Notes: a model not told the origin generated them from the letters alone. Positions 45,262-54,301 are shown, numbered from the stretch's first letter. The stretch is 64,000 nt of DNA from Desulfobulbaceae bacterium (GCA_018335795.1 JAGXRP010000044.1:20664-84663), one strand, 5' to 3'. A program made the numbers and translations.

Positions 45262-45292
45262 TTTGCTTATTTTCAAATTATTTCTTAATTTG
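45262..45292 (+). promoter_or_regulatory. Bacteroidota-type promoter of nrdJ (one mismatch)
   Basis: TTTG (45262-45265), a 19-base spacer, then TTAATTTG (45285-45292) match the TTTG-N19-TAnnTTTG consensus in all but one base of the -7 element. Transcription would start near 45299, giving a leader of about 125 nt. Confidence 0.65.
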
Positions 45293-45298
45293 CATATA

Positions 45299-45423
45299 AG
45301 CATAAAGACAAAGTCACAAAAGATACGAAATATCATAAACGGGGGGAACCGCTGATTCACACTGCATTCTTACACCCCTCTCAGAACTAAGCAACTTAAA
45401 TACATTATAAATTTGGATGTTCT
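45299..45423 (+). promoter_or_regulatory. Structured 5' leader of nrdJ, possible riboswitch-type element
   Basis: The 125-nt predicted leader has a GC-rich island in AT-rich DNA. A run of six G (near 45342-45347) followed by AACCGC pairs with CCCCTC (near 45376-45381) to make a 6-bp stem (one G-T) around a loop of about 28 nt containing TTCACACTGC. No other gene in the window has such a leader. It does not match the cobalamin box or other riboswitches I know. The preceding part of the gap (45071-45261) holds only AT-rich sequence that I cannot assign. Confidence 0.45.
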
Positions 45424-48400
45424 ATGAAAATCTTAAGAAGATTTACAAAAGAAGGGACTAGCCCCTTCGACATGTTCACATACACGAAACGAGCTTCTGT
45501 TTTGCGTAATCCGGACGGCTCTTTGGTGTTCGAAATGAACGACATCGAGGTGCCGTCGCAATGGTCGCAACTTGCAACAGATATTTTGGCACAAAAATAC
45601 TTCCGCAAAACAGGCGTTCCGCAATTTGATGTGGACGGCAAGCCTTTACTCGATACCAAAGGTAACGCTGTACTTGGTCCCGAAAAATCTGTCAAACAAG
45701 TAGTTCACCGTTTAGCCGGTGCTTGGAGACATTGGGGCGAAAAATACAAGTATTTCGATTCGGAGAAAGATGCACGTATTTTTTATGATGAAATTTCGTT
45801 CATGCTATTGAAACAGATGTGTGCTCCAAATTCGCCACAATGGTTCAATACGGGTTTGAATTATGCTTACGGCATTACAGGAGGTAAGCAAGGACATTAT
45901 TATATTGACCCCGCAACCGATAAATTGACTGAATCCTCTGATGCATATACACGCCCACAACCTCACGCTTGTTTCATTCAATCAATTGATGATGATTTGC
46001 TTGGCGAAGGTGGAATTTTTGATTTAGCAACTCGCGAAGCCCGTATCTTTAAGTATGGAAGCGGTACAGGAACTAATTTTTCTAATCTTCGCGGTGGCGG
46101 CGAAAAACTTTCCGGAGGTGGATATTCCTCCGGGCTGATGAGTTTTCTGAAAATATTTGACCGCGCTGCAGGAGCGATTAAATCCGGCGGGACTACTCGT
46201 AGAGCCGCTAAAATGGTTATCGTTAACATTGACCATCCCGATATTGAAGAATTTATCGAATGGAAAGCAAAAGAAGAAGAAAAAGTCGCTGCTTTAGTTG
46301 CAGGCTCTCGGATTAATGCGGCATTCATGCAAGCTATTATGGAAGAAGCTATTACAAATGGCGCTGATATAAACACTAATAAAGTTCTTCGAGACTTAAT
46401 ACAGAAAACTCTTAATCGCGGCACTCCTCTTAATCATATTCAACGCGTTTTGGATTTGGTCAACCAAGGTTTCACTTCGCTTGATTTCCCTGTTTTTGAT
46501 ACTCATTACGAAGGCGAAGGTTATATCACTGTTAGCGGACAAAATTCAAACAATTCCGTCCGAGTTACAAACCAATTTATGTATGCCGTTGAAAACGACG
46601 AAATGTGGGAACTGAAATGGCGAGCAAAAAATGATACTGCAAGAGTAGTGCGTGCAAGAGATTTATGGGATAAAATCAATTTGTCGGCATGGAAAAGCGC
46701 AGACCCTGGTTTGCAATTCGATACAACTATTAACGAATGGCACACCTGCCCTAATTCAGGTAGAATCAATGCAAGCAACCCTTGCAGCGAGTATATGTTC
46801 CTCGATGACACAGCTTGTAATTTGGCAAGTTTGAATCTTATGAAATTTTACGATGAAGAAACTTCGACTTTCAAAATTGAAGACTTCCGTCATGGTGTCC
46901 GACTTTGGACTATAGTTCTGGAAATTTCTGTATTGATGGCACAATTCCCCTCTGCTCGAATTGCAGAATTGAGTTACAAATTCCGTACTCTCGGACTCGG
47001 ATATGCCAATCTTGGTACTTTGATGATGGTGAACGGTATTCCGTATGATTCGCCTGAATCATTAAGTTGGGCTGGTGCAATTACTGCAATCTTGACCGGC
47101 CAATCCTATGCTACTTCTGCCGAAATGGCTAAAGAGTTGGGTGCATTCCCCGGATATGAGGAAAATCGCGATGCTATGCTCCGCGTAATCAGAAATCATC
47201 GTCGCGCCGCTTACAATGCTCCTCCGGCTGAATACGAGGATTTGACAGTTCGCCCGATGGGAATAAACCCCAAATATTGTCCGGCTGAATTAGTAGAAGC
47301 TGCAAAGGAATCATGGGACGAAGCTTTGGAAATCGGCACAAACTTTGGTTACCGTAATGCTCAAGTTTCTGTTATCGCTCCGACCGGAACGATTGGCTTG
47401 GTGATGGATTGCGATACAACGGGCATAGAGCCTGATTTTGCAATCATCAAATACAAGAAACTTGCCGGCGGCGGATATTTTAAAATAGTAAATCAATCCG
47501 TCCGCAAAGCTTTGGCTAAACTTGGCTACTCGGAGCAACAAATTGAAGATATCGAAAAATACAGCAAAGGTAGCGGTACATTATTAGGATGCCCCGCGAT
47601 TAACAAAAAATCGCTTAAAGAAAAGGGCTTTACTGACGAAAAAATCGAAATCGTTGAAAAACAACTCGACAATGTATTCGATATTAAATTTGCCTTGAAT
47701 AAATGGTCATTGGGCGAAGATTTCTTGCAAAAAATTGGCATTACGAAAGATGAATACGAAGACACTGGATTTGACTTGCTGAAAAGAATCGGGTTTACGG
47801 AAGCAGAAATTGATGCAGCAAATGATTATGTTTGCGGAACTATGATGATTGAGGGTGCTCCTCACTTGAAAAATGAACATCTACCTATATTTGATACTGC
47901 AAACAAGTGCGGCAAAAAAGGCACAAGATATATTGACTATATGGCACATATTCGTATTATGGCAGCAGCACAGCCATTTATTTCGGGCGCAATATCCAAA
48001 ACTGTAAATATGCCTGCTCATGCTACTGTTGGTCAAATCAGCGAAGTTCATGTCAAATCATGGAAAATGATGCTTAAAGCAATTGCTATTTATCGAGATG
48101 GCTCGAAATTGTCCCAACCGCTCAATTCATCAAATTACAAAGGTTTAGATGAAGTGGTTACTTTGGGAGACGAATACACTCTTGACGAAACCAAAGGTCC
48201 AAAAGAAGTGCAAGAAATCATTGCTGATAGCCAAAGATACAAACTTGTGCGACATAAATTACCCAAAAAACGCGACGGACATATTCGTGAAGCAGTCGTT
48301 GGCGGTCACAAAGTATTCTTGCGTACAGGCGAATACGAAGACGGAAAAATCGGCGAACTTTTCATTGATATGTACAAAGAGGGCGCATCGTTCCGCGGAT

Positions 48401-48951
48401 TATTGAATAGTTTCGCAATTTTGGCTTCTAAGGCTTTGCAATATGGCGTGCCGCTGGATGACCTTGTGGATACATTCACATTCACAAGGTTCGAACCGGC
48501 AGGAATCGTCGAAGGTCACGAAGCGATTAAAAATTCAACTTCTATTCTGGATTACGTATTCCGCTCACTCGGATATGACTATCTCGGAAGAAATGATTTT
48601 GTTCACGTCAAAGCTATTGACGAAGTTCCCGAGCCGAACGGTGGAAATAAAACTCTACCGGCAGAAAGCAAAGTCGCCCCGATTGACGATATTTTCGAAG
48701 CAAAACCCGAAATTGCTCCTAATAATATTGATTCATCACCTGAAATGTCGGATATAGCAGTTGGTGCAAGTGGCAATACAGTTTCCAATGGCAATGGCTC
48801 GATGCTCAAAATCAAAGTCGGCTCGGTCTCCGAAGCTCAATCATTTGGCTATACAGGCGAACATTGCTCGAATTGCGGCTCGATGAGAGTTAAACGAAAT
48901 GGTAGTTGCACGGTTTGCGAAGATTGTGGTTCGACAAGCGGTTGCTCGTAA
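45424..48951 (+). CDS. nrdJ: B12-dependent (class II) ribonucleotide reductase
   Basis: A 1175-residue reductase converting ribonucleotides to deoxyribonucleotides using adenosylcobalamin, independent of oxygen. It has the N-terminal NrdJ domain (about 1-170), KQMCAPNSPQWFNTGL, the cysteines of the active site (HACFIQSIDDDL and NPCSEYMFLDDTACNL), and EYGSGTGTNFS-like RIFKYGSGTGTNFSNLRG. The C-terminal Zn/redox tail CSNCGSMRVKRNGSCTVCEDCGSTSGCS is also present. It matches the NrdJ long form (about 1100-1200 residues). An insertion-like acidic region (about 1075-1140) lies before the Cys tail. A strong promoter and structured leader lie upstream, and a terminator-like hairpin follows 40 bp after the stop. 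Confidence 0.96.
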   Translation: MKILRRFTKEGTSPFDMFTYTKRASVLRNPDGSLVFEMNDIEVPSQWSQLATDILAQKYFRKTGVPQFDVDGKPLLDTKGNAVLGPEKSVKQVVHRLAGAWRHWGEKYKYFDSEKDARIFYDEISFMLLKQMCAPNSPQWFNTGLNYAYGITGGKQGHYYIDPATDKLTESSDAYTRPQPHACFIQSIDDDLLGEGGIFDLATREARIFKYGSGTGTNFSNLRGGGEKLSGGGYSSGLMSFLKIFDRAAGAIKSGGTTRRAAKMVIVNIDHPDIEEFIEWKAKEEEKVAALVAGSRINAAFMQAIMEEAITNGADINTNKVLRDLIQKTLNRGTPLNHIQRVLDLVNQGFTSLDFPVFDTHYEGEGYITVSGQNSNNSVRVTNQFMYAVENDEMWELKWRAKNDTARVVRARDLWDKINLSAWKSADPGLQFDTTINEWHTCPNSGRINASNPCSEYMFLDDTACNLASLNLMKFYDEETSTFKIEDFRHGVRLWTIVLEISVLMAQFPSARIAELSYKFRTLGLGYANLGTLMMVNGIPYDSPESLSWAGAITAILTGQSYATSAEMAKELGAFPGYEENRDAMLRVIRNHRRAAYNAPPAEYEDLTVRPMGINPKYCPAELVEAAKESWDEALEIGTNFGYRNAQVSVIAPTGTIGLVMDCDTTGIEPDFAIIKYKKLAGGGYFKIVNQSVRKALAKLGYSEQQIEDIEKYSKGSGTLLGCPAINKKSLKEKGFTDEKIEIVEKQLDNVFDIKFALNKWSLGEDFLQKIGITKDEYEDTGFDLLKRIGFTEAEIDAANDYVCGTMMIEGAPHLKNEHLPIFDTANKCGKKGTRYIDYMAHIRIMAAAQPFISGAISKTVNMPAHATVGQISEVHVKSWKMMLKAIAIYRDGSKLSQPLNSSNYKGLDEVVTLGDEYTLDETKGPKEVQEIIADSQRYKLVRHKLPKKRDGHIREAVVGGHKVFLRTGEYEDGKIGELFIDMYKEGASFRGLLNSFAILASKALQYGVPLDDLVDTFTFTRFEPAGIVEGHEAIKNSTSILDYVFRSLGYDYLGRNDFVHVKAIDEVPEPNGGNKTLPAESKVAPIDDIFEAKPEIAPNNIDSSPEMSDIAVGASGNTVSNGNGSMLKIKVGSVSEAQSFGYTGEHCSNCGSMRVKRNGSCTVCEDCGSTSGCS

Positions 48952-48990
48952 GGAATTTTACTAAATTAAGTAATTTCTTTGTAATTTTGT

Positions 48991-49035
48991 AATCGGTATT
49001 TGTGCTAAAAACACAAAACCGATTATTTCTTTTTA
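48991..49035 (+). terminator. Hairpin after nrdJ
   Basis: AATCGGTATTTGTG pairs with CACAAAACCGATT (13 bp with one bulge) around the loop CTAAAAA, followed by ATTTCTTTTT. It is a probable terminator for nrdJ and lies 16 bases before the aminotransferase ATG. Confidence 0.7.
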
Positions 49036-49050
49036 TATTGGAGAAACAAA

Positions 49051-50253
49051 ATGGCTTTGAAAAAAATTATTCCCGCACACAAGACTAATGATGTTAAATA
49101 TGCGATTCGTGATATTATTGCTTTGGCTGATTCGGTAGCAAAAACAGGCAAGCAAATGTATTATCTAAATATTGGCGACCCGAATATTTATGATTTCGTT
49201 ACTCCTAATACTGTTGTAAATGCCGCTTGCGAGGCTATCAGAAGCAATAAAAACGGTTACGCACCATCATCAGGCATCAAAGATGCTCTCGAAGCTATAA
49301 GGCTGGATGCTAACAATAAGGGCATTTTCAATATTCTGGACGCATTTGTTACTAATGGTGCAAGTGAAGCAATCGAAATTTGCTTGACAGCATTGCTCAA
49401 TCAAGGCGAAAATTTCTTGATGCCGACACCGGGCTACCCACTTTATACGGCTGTCCAAAGCAAATTGGAATTAGAACCCAATCCATACTACTTGGACGAA
49501 TCTAACGGCTGGCAACCGGATATCGAGGACATCAGAAGCAAAATCAATTCACGTACTCGTGCAATTGTGCTTATCAATCCGAACAATCCAACAGGCTCAA
49601 TTTGCAAACCGGAAACTTTGCTAGAAATCGTAAAATTGGCAAAAGAGCATAATCTTGTGATACTTGCAGATGAAATTTACGACAAATTAATTTTTGACGG
49701 TGCAAAAATGACTTCTATTGCTGCTCTTGATGATGAAGTTTCTTGCATCACTTTTTCGGGATTATCCAAGAATTACGTCGCTCCGGGATTTAGAATCGGC
49801 TGGGGTGTTGTGAGTGGCAAGCAAGAGTATTTGAGCGAATACGTTGAGGCTATTAACAAATTATTGCGCTCGCGAGTTTCGTCGAATCATCCCGAACAAT
49901 ACGCAATTGTACCTGCTCTTCAAGGCGACCAATCGCATCTTGTGGATATGGTAACGCGACTTGAACGCCGTCGCAATTTGATGATTGATGCTTTGGCGAA
50001 AATTGATGGAATTGACCTTGTGCCACCCGAAGGCGCCTTTTATGCTTTCCCGACAATCAAAGTGCGAGATGACAATCACTTCGTAACTCAGCTAATCAAA
50101 GAAACAGGGGTAATCGTCGTTCCGGGCTCAGGTTTTGGGCAACGTCCGGGCACTTCGCATTTCAGAATTGTAACTTTGCCTCAAGAAGAAGTTCTGACAA
50201 AAGCTTTTGCGCTAATAGCCGAATTTTACGCTTACTACCGCAATAACAATTAA
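49051..50253 (+). CDS. Class I aminotransferase, alanine/aspartate type
   Basis: A 400-residue fold-type I PLP enzyme. The Schiff-base Lys is in FSGLSKNYVAPGFRIGWGV. NPNNPTGS, ILADEIYDKL and the C-terminal Arg in TSHFRIVTLP bind the cofactor and substrate carboxylate. The start MALKKIIPAHKTNDVKYAIRDIIAL resembles AlaA/AlaT glutamate-pyruvate aminotransferases more than AspC, but substrate remains uncertain. GGAG at 49040-49043 lies before ATG 49051. It ends close to a strong terminator. Confidence 0.82.
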   Translation: MALKKIIPAHKTNDVKYAIRDIIALADSVAKTGKQMYYLNIGDPNIYDFVTPNTVVNAACEAIRSNKNGYAPSSGIKDALEAIRLDANNKGIFNILDAFVTNGASEAIEICLTALLNQGENFLMPTPGYPLYTAVQSKLELEPNPYYLDESNGWQPDIEDIRSKINSRTRAIVLINPNNPTGSICKPETLLEIVKLAKEHNLVILADEIYDKLIFDGAKMTSIAALDDEVSCITFSGLSKNYVAPGFRIGWGVVSGKQEYLSEYVEAINKLLRSRVSSNHPEQYAIVPALQGDQSHLVDMVTRLERRRNLMIDALAKIDGIDLVPPEGAFYAFPTIKVRDDNHFVTQLIKETGVIVVPGSGFGQRPGTSHFRIVTLPQEEVLTKAFALIAEFYAYYRNNN

Positions 50254-50272
50254 TATTTTTAGAATGAAAAAT

Positions 50273-50308
50273 AGGAGAGGCTGTCTCATAAAGGCAGCCT
50301 CTTTTTTA
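50273..50308 (+). terminator. Strong terminator resembling an IS1182-type end
   Basis: AGAGGCTG (50276-50283) pairs perfectly with CAGCCTCT (50295-50302), extended by T-G and C-G, then six T. It shares the core GGCTGTCTCATAA with the insertion-sequence end at 63732. It sits 20 bp after the aminotransferase stop codon and should terminate it. Confidence 0.8.
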
Positions 50309-50313
50309 TTCAT

Positions 50314-50415
50314 TGTCTGAACTATGATTTATATGATTCATTTGATTATCATGAATACTTTCGCAAAGTAAAAATCATAAAATTCATATAAATCAAATAG
50401 GCCATAGTTAAGACA
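50314..50415. repeat. Intergenic palindromic repeat (about 100 bp)
   Basis: The left arm (TGTCTGAACTATGATTTATATGA) starts at 50314. The right arm (TCATATAAATC...CATAGTT..AGACA) ends at 50415, two bases before the stop codon of the deiminase gene. Together they form an imperfect inverted repeat with an AT-rich centre of ATGATT/AATCAT units. It resembles the dispersed GTCTGAACCATG-type palindromes known from Bacteroidota and Chlorobi genomes. Confidence 0.65.
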
Positions 50416-50416
50416 G

Positions 50417-52459
50417 TTACATCTTCACAAACATCTGTGTCTGGCTCCCAATGCGGATGTAATATATGCCACGAGGCAGATAGGAGACGTCAATTCTTGA
50501 ATTCCCGCTCCCTGAGCCTGTCGAAGTGAGAGGCGAAGTTGATAATACCTCCAATCCGAGAACGTCGAATATCTGTACATTTTGAGCAAAGGTTTGCAAC
50601 CCACTGTTCAGTTCAGATATTGATATCTCAATATACTCCGTTGCAGGATTAGGTGAAATTGCAATTTCTACGCCTGAAAAATCTGCTACGCTTGCAGGGT
50701 CCATATATTTGAATGAAAAATATCCATCAGGTGCAGTAATCGGATAATTGGCAATTTTACCATTTATGGTTTCGGCTGTCAAATAATATTCAATTTCAAG
50801 CCCGTCTTGAACGCCATTTGCAATAAATCCAACATAAAGCGAATCCAATGCTTGCATTGATGCTATAAACCAAACAGGATGGCCTTTGATTCGCCAATGA
50901 CAATTTACTTTCACAAGACTGTCGCGATGTTCAACGACTGCCGCAATTTCGTAAGGTGCTTTTGTTGACACTATCCCACGAATAGCTTTGTGCTTGATAT
51001 AAACAGGATTTTCTGCCGGGATTTGCATTGTTATGCAATGAATTGCTCCACCCAAAGGGGATAACACTCTGCTATCAATCGGTACTATTCTATATCCGGG
51101 CAAATATGACTTCAGAAGCTCTACTACTTCTTGCGTTTGTTGCGAATTGCCATCAATATCGTTAGAATATGAAGGGAAAATAAATGACTTATTGACTATT
51201 AAACCATTGATAAATCCGCGTGCATCTTGTTGGAATGTTTCGCATCTAACTCTGTTTTGAGTTCCGTTGTCATCTGTGGGCAATGGCAATTCTAAGAATT
51301 TATATGGAGTATTATATGCTGATTTCAGCTCGCTTATTGCTTTTCTATTATTGGTTATCAAAGCATAATCAGGAAAATTGACAGAATTGTATTTATCAGG
51401 AAATTTTGTAATAATAAATGTTTCATCGTCAATTAGTTTTAGGTATATATCCAAATGCCCTGTTCCGCCATCACAATTCAGCGAATTTAAAATATATCTG
51501 TTTTTTAAATTGAATGCTTTTGTAATTTCTGCGCGAGTTCTGTCTGTACTCCATTTTTCTTTTAGAATCAAACCGGGACCAACGCTATCGGCATTATTCC
51601 AATATACTACATCGCCCAGAAAAGCACTGCCTTTACCATCAGCAATAATGTTGCCACCTTCGGTCTCAAGTTGTGAACTATAAAATTTATACCCTTTATT
51701 TGATACAAGCAATTCCGGATAATCATTGTCCATTGGGCGCCATGGGTAATATTGAGCATTGATAAAAAACAAACTGTCATTGGAATTATCGTAAGCACCA
51801 TAAGGACCAAAGTCACGTGCCCAAAAAGCATTCTCGCCATCAGGGTCGTTTAGAAATTCGTAATTATACAAAGGTTTACCAAGGGAATTCATATATTCAT
51901 GCAGTGCTACAGTATCTTCCAAATTAGAAACACGTATCCATGCCGTACATTCGTATTGGATTGCATCTACTAATTCTGCCCATATTATAGGAAACGGACT
52001 ATCCTCGAATAAATCAAGTACATAGCCTTCGATGTCAACTAATTCAAATCCGCCGTTTTGTTTATACTTCATACCAACTCCCGGAGTAAATGGCTCGACA
52101 GGGTCCCCTTTCGAATCAAATGCATAAGAGGGCCAAGACACAAAAACGGCTTGTGACTCTTCAAATTCGCCAGGGACGCGGAATGACGCCGGCAGAGTAT
52201 CTATTTCAAATTCTTCTTTTGATTGAAGGCGATTATTATCACCCTTTGAAGAAATTAACTTGGTAGCTTCCTTGTACATTAATAATTTTTGTTCGCTGGG
52301 GCGTTTCGGTTGGTGGAATTGTTGGAATTCGTCTGATTTAAGAGATTTCAGTTTTTGGATTGCTTTTTGTTTCGCTTCGTTTGGGTTACTTTCACCAAAA
52401 AGTGTGACAGCTGAAAGCAAAACAAAAGCCACTAATAAAGGAGTAATATATCGTCGCAT
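50417..52459 (-). CDS. Secreted peptidylarginine/agmatine deiminase with T9SS sorting domain
   Basis: A 680-residue exported guanidino-group deiminase of the PPAD/AguA family. Signal peptide 1-22 (MRRYITPLLVAFVLLSAVTLFG) is followed by the catalytic domain (about 85-490). Its catalytic residues are Asp216 in FWARDFGPYG, His335 in GTGHLDIY and Cys475 in GGAIHCITMQIP. An Ig-like region follows. The last about 75 residues (from ISPNPATEYIEI to GIYYIRIGSQTQMFVKM) are a type A T9SS C-terminal sorting domain, so it is probably delivered to the cell surface. The domain layout resembles the Porphyromonas gingivalis enzyme (PPAD), but whether it citrullinates peptides or acts on agmatine is not shown. 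A 22-bp dispersed-repeat sequence lies within the tail coding region (50507-50528). Confidence 0.87.
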   Translation of the reverse strand: MRRYITPLLVAFVLLSAVTLFGESNPNEAKQKAIQKLKSLKSDEFQQFHQPKRPSEQKLLMYKEATKLISSKGDNNRLQSKEEFEIDTLPASFRVPGEFEESQAVFVSWPSYAFDSKGDPVEPFTPGVGMKYKQNGGFELVDIEGYVLDLFEDSPFPIIWAELVDAIQYECTAWIRVSNLEDTVALHEYMNSLGKPLYNYEFLNDPDGENAFWARDFGPYGAYDNSNDSLFFINAQYYPWRPMDNDYPELLVSNKGYKFYSSQLETEGGNIIADGKGSAFLGDVVYWNNADSVGPGLILKEKWSTDRTRAEITKAFNLKNRYILNSLNCDGGTGHLDIYLKLIDDETFIITKFPDKYNSVNFPDYALITNNRKAISELKSAYNTPYKFLELPLPTDDNGTQNRVRCETFQQDARGFINGLIVNKSFIFPSYSNDIDGNSQQTQEVVELLKSYLPGYRIVPIDSRVLSPLGGAIHCITMQIPAENPVYIKHKAIRGIVSTKAPYEIAAVVEHRDSLVKVNCHWRIKGHPVWFIASMQALDSLYVGFIANGVQDGLEIEYYLTAETINGKIANYPITAPDGYFSFKYMDPASVADFSGVEIAISPNPATEYIEISISELNSGLQTFAQNVQIFDVLGLEVLSTSPLTSTGSGSGNSRIDVSYLPRGIYYIRIGSQTQMFVKM
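50507..50528 (-). repeat. Dispersed repeat within coding sequence (CACTTCGACAGGCTCAG type)
   Basis: On the minus strand the sequence starts CACTTCGACAGGCTCAGG and is followed by GAGC. This is the core of a short repeat that recurs in intergenic DNA of many bacteria. Here it is in frame in the deiminase tail and encodes TSTGSGS. Confidence 0.5.
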
Positions 52460-52596
52460 AAAGTTCTCAAATTGTTCAAAAAAGATAGTGACGGAGCGAC
52501 TTCAATATTAGTACGGTAGTTTTTGCTAAATTTTTCAATTGATGTGAAATATTTAAATCAAGAACTTATAATTTAATAATATGTGCGGAAAGTAAC

Positions 52597-52630
52597 AAAA
52601 AAAAGCTGCTCCATAATTGAAGCAGCTTTT
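52597..52630 (-). terminator. Rho-independent terminator of rny
   Basis: On the minus strand AAAAGCTGCT pairs with AGCAGCTTTT around TCAATTATGG and ends in a run of T (A-run on the plus strand, 52597-52604). It lies 23 bp after the rny stop codon. Confidence 0.85.
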
Positions 52631-52652
52631 AAAATCTAAATTCTGAGAATAT

Positions 52653-54212
52653 TTACTTTGCCATTGCAACGCTACGACGTTCGCGAACGACAGTAACTTT
52701 GATTTGACCCGGAAATTCCATTTCGCTTTCGATTTTTTGTGCAATTTCAAAAGCTGTTTGGTCTGCCAAAGCGTCGTCCACTTTATCCGGCTCGACGATA
52801 ACGCGAATTTCTCTACCGGCTTGGATAGCAAAAGTTTTTGATACTCCTATGAAACTCATAGCGATTTCTTCAAGTTTTTGCAATCTCTTCACATAATTTT
52901 CGAGTGATTCGCGACGTGCTCCCGGACGTGCCCCGCTGATACTGTCGGCTGCCTGCACCAATACTGCTATCGGTGATTCCATTTCGATATCTTCGTGGTG
53001 GGCACCAATAGCATTGCAAACAAGGTGTTTTTCCTTGTACTTTTTGGCAAGGTCGAAGCCTATCAATGCGTGAGGACTTGGGTCTTGTTCGATACATTTA
53101 CCCATGTCATGCAACAATCCGGCGCGTTTTGCTAATTGCACGTCCAAACCTAATTCTGCTGCCATAATGGCACATAAGTGCGACACTTCAATAGAGTGAT
53201 TGAGCAAATTTTGCCCGTAACTTGTACGGTATTTCATTTTGCCGATTAATTTGAGCAATTCAGGATGCATAGTTTGAATGCCTAATTCCATAATTGTCGA
53301 TTCGCCGATGTTTCCGAGCTCGGATTCGAGCTCTTTACGAGTTTTTTCGACAACTTCTTCAATTCTGGTCGGGTGAATCCGCCCGTCAAGCATCAATTTT
53401 TCGAGCGACACTTTTGCTACATGACGACGGAATGGGTCGAATCCTGAAATAACAACTGCTTCAGGTGTATCATCAATAATCAAGTCAATGCCGGTTGCGG
53501 CTTCGAAGGCACGAATATTTCGACCTTCTCGACCAATTATACGCCCTTTCATTTCATCGCTATCAAGTGTTACTACCGAGACGGTATTTTCTGCACTATG
53601 GTCAGAAGCTGTCCTCTGAATCGCTTGTACTATGATATTTTGCGATTCTCTTGTTGCTTTCAACTTGGTTTCTTCTCGAATCTGTTTGACCTGAACTGCG
53701 GACTGTGACTTAGCATCGTTAATAATGCTGTCCATAAGTTGGCGTTTGGCTTCATCTCGCGACAATCCGGCAACTTGTTCCAATTTTTTGGCTTGTTCTT
53801 CAACAAGTAAGTCAACTTCTTTGAATTTATCCTTAATTCGTTCTTCGCGTTTTTTCAATTCTTCGTCGAAAGCTTGAGTTTGTTTTTCCTTTTTTAAGAT
53901 TGTGTCCAATTTTTGGTCAATCCCTTCTTCGCGTTTTTTGACTGCCCTTTCGGTTTCCTGTAGCTTAAGTCTCTTTTGTTGGGCTTCGTTTTCGAATTCT
54001 TGCTTACGCCTATGCCATTCTTCCTTCGCTTCCAATGCCTTTTCTTTCAAAATTGACTTAGCTTCATTTTCGGCGTCTCTTACAATATTCTTGGCTGTTG
54101 ATTCTGCTTCGGCGATTTTCGCTTTTGTCACTTTTGCACCAAAGAAATTCCCTAAGAGATAGGCTATCACAAAGCCCGCAATACTACTTACAATAATAAC
54201 TGTTATATCCAT
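52653..54212 (-). CDS. rny: Ribonuclease Y
   Basis: Rny (519 residues) is a membrane-anchored endoribonuclease that initiates mRNA decay. An N-terminal membrane helix (about 4-22: ITVIIVSSIAGFVIAYLLG) leads to a long charged coiled coil (about 30-200). The KH domain has GRIIGREGRNIRAFEAATGIDLIIDDTPEAVVISGFDPFRR. The HD domain has HSIEVSHL, the metal-binding LLHDMGK and HHEDIE. ATG 54212 has the strong SD AGGGAGGAG upstream. The upstream 53 bp lies downstream of a terminator, so its own promoter or readthrough is needed. Confidence 0.97.
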   Translation of the reverse strand: MDITVIIVSSIAGFVIAYLLGNFFGAKVTKAKIAEAESTAKNIVRDAENEAKSILKEKALEAKEEWHRRKQEFENEAQQKRLKLQETERAVKKREEGIDQKLDTILKKEKQTQAFDEELKKREERIKDKFKEVDLLVEEQAKKLEQVAGLSRDEAKRQLMDSIINDAKSQSAVQVKQIREETKLKATRESQNIIVQAIQRTASDHSAENTVSVVTLDSDEMKGRIIGREGRNIRAFEAATGIDLIIDDTPEAVVISGFDPFRRHVAKVSLEKLMLDGRIHPTRIEEVVEKTRKELESELGNIGESTIMELGIQTMHPELLKLIGKMKYRTSYGQNLLNHSIEVSHLCAIMAAELGLDVQLAKRAGLLHDMGKCIEQDPSPHALIGFDLAKKYKEKHLVCNAIGAHHEDIEMESPIAVLVQAADSISGARPGARRESLENYVKRLQKLEEIAMSFIGVSKTFAIQAGREIRVIVEPDKVDDALADQTAFEIAQKIESEMEFPGQIKVTVVRERRSVAMAK

Positions 54213-54264
54213 TTGTTAAACACTCCTCCCTAAAAACTATTCTTGTAACTATTAAAATTTAACT

Positions 54265-54301
54265 AAAAAAAAAGCCGCAAAATACTATCTTCCGTATCGG
54301 C
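54265..54301 (-). terminator. Terminator of the zapA/small-RNA unit
   Basis: On the minus strand GCCG pairs with CGGC and inner ATAC pairs with GTAT, followed by nine T (A-run 54265-54273). An alternative pairing GCAAGAT/ATTTTGC overlaps it. Confidence 0.65.

Noticed and set aside
45299..45423. Known riboswitch (cobalamin or c-di-AMP ydaO) in the nrdJ leader
   Set aside because: The GGGGGGAACC stretch resembles part of ydaO and of cobalamin elements, but the leader is too short and the other conserved blocks are missing. I keep it as an unassigned structured leader.
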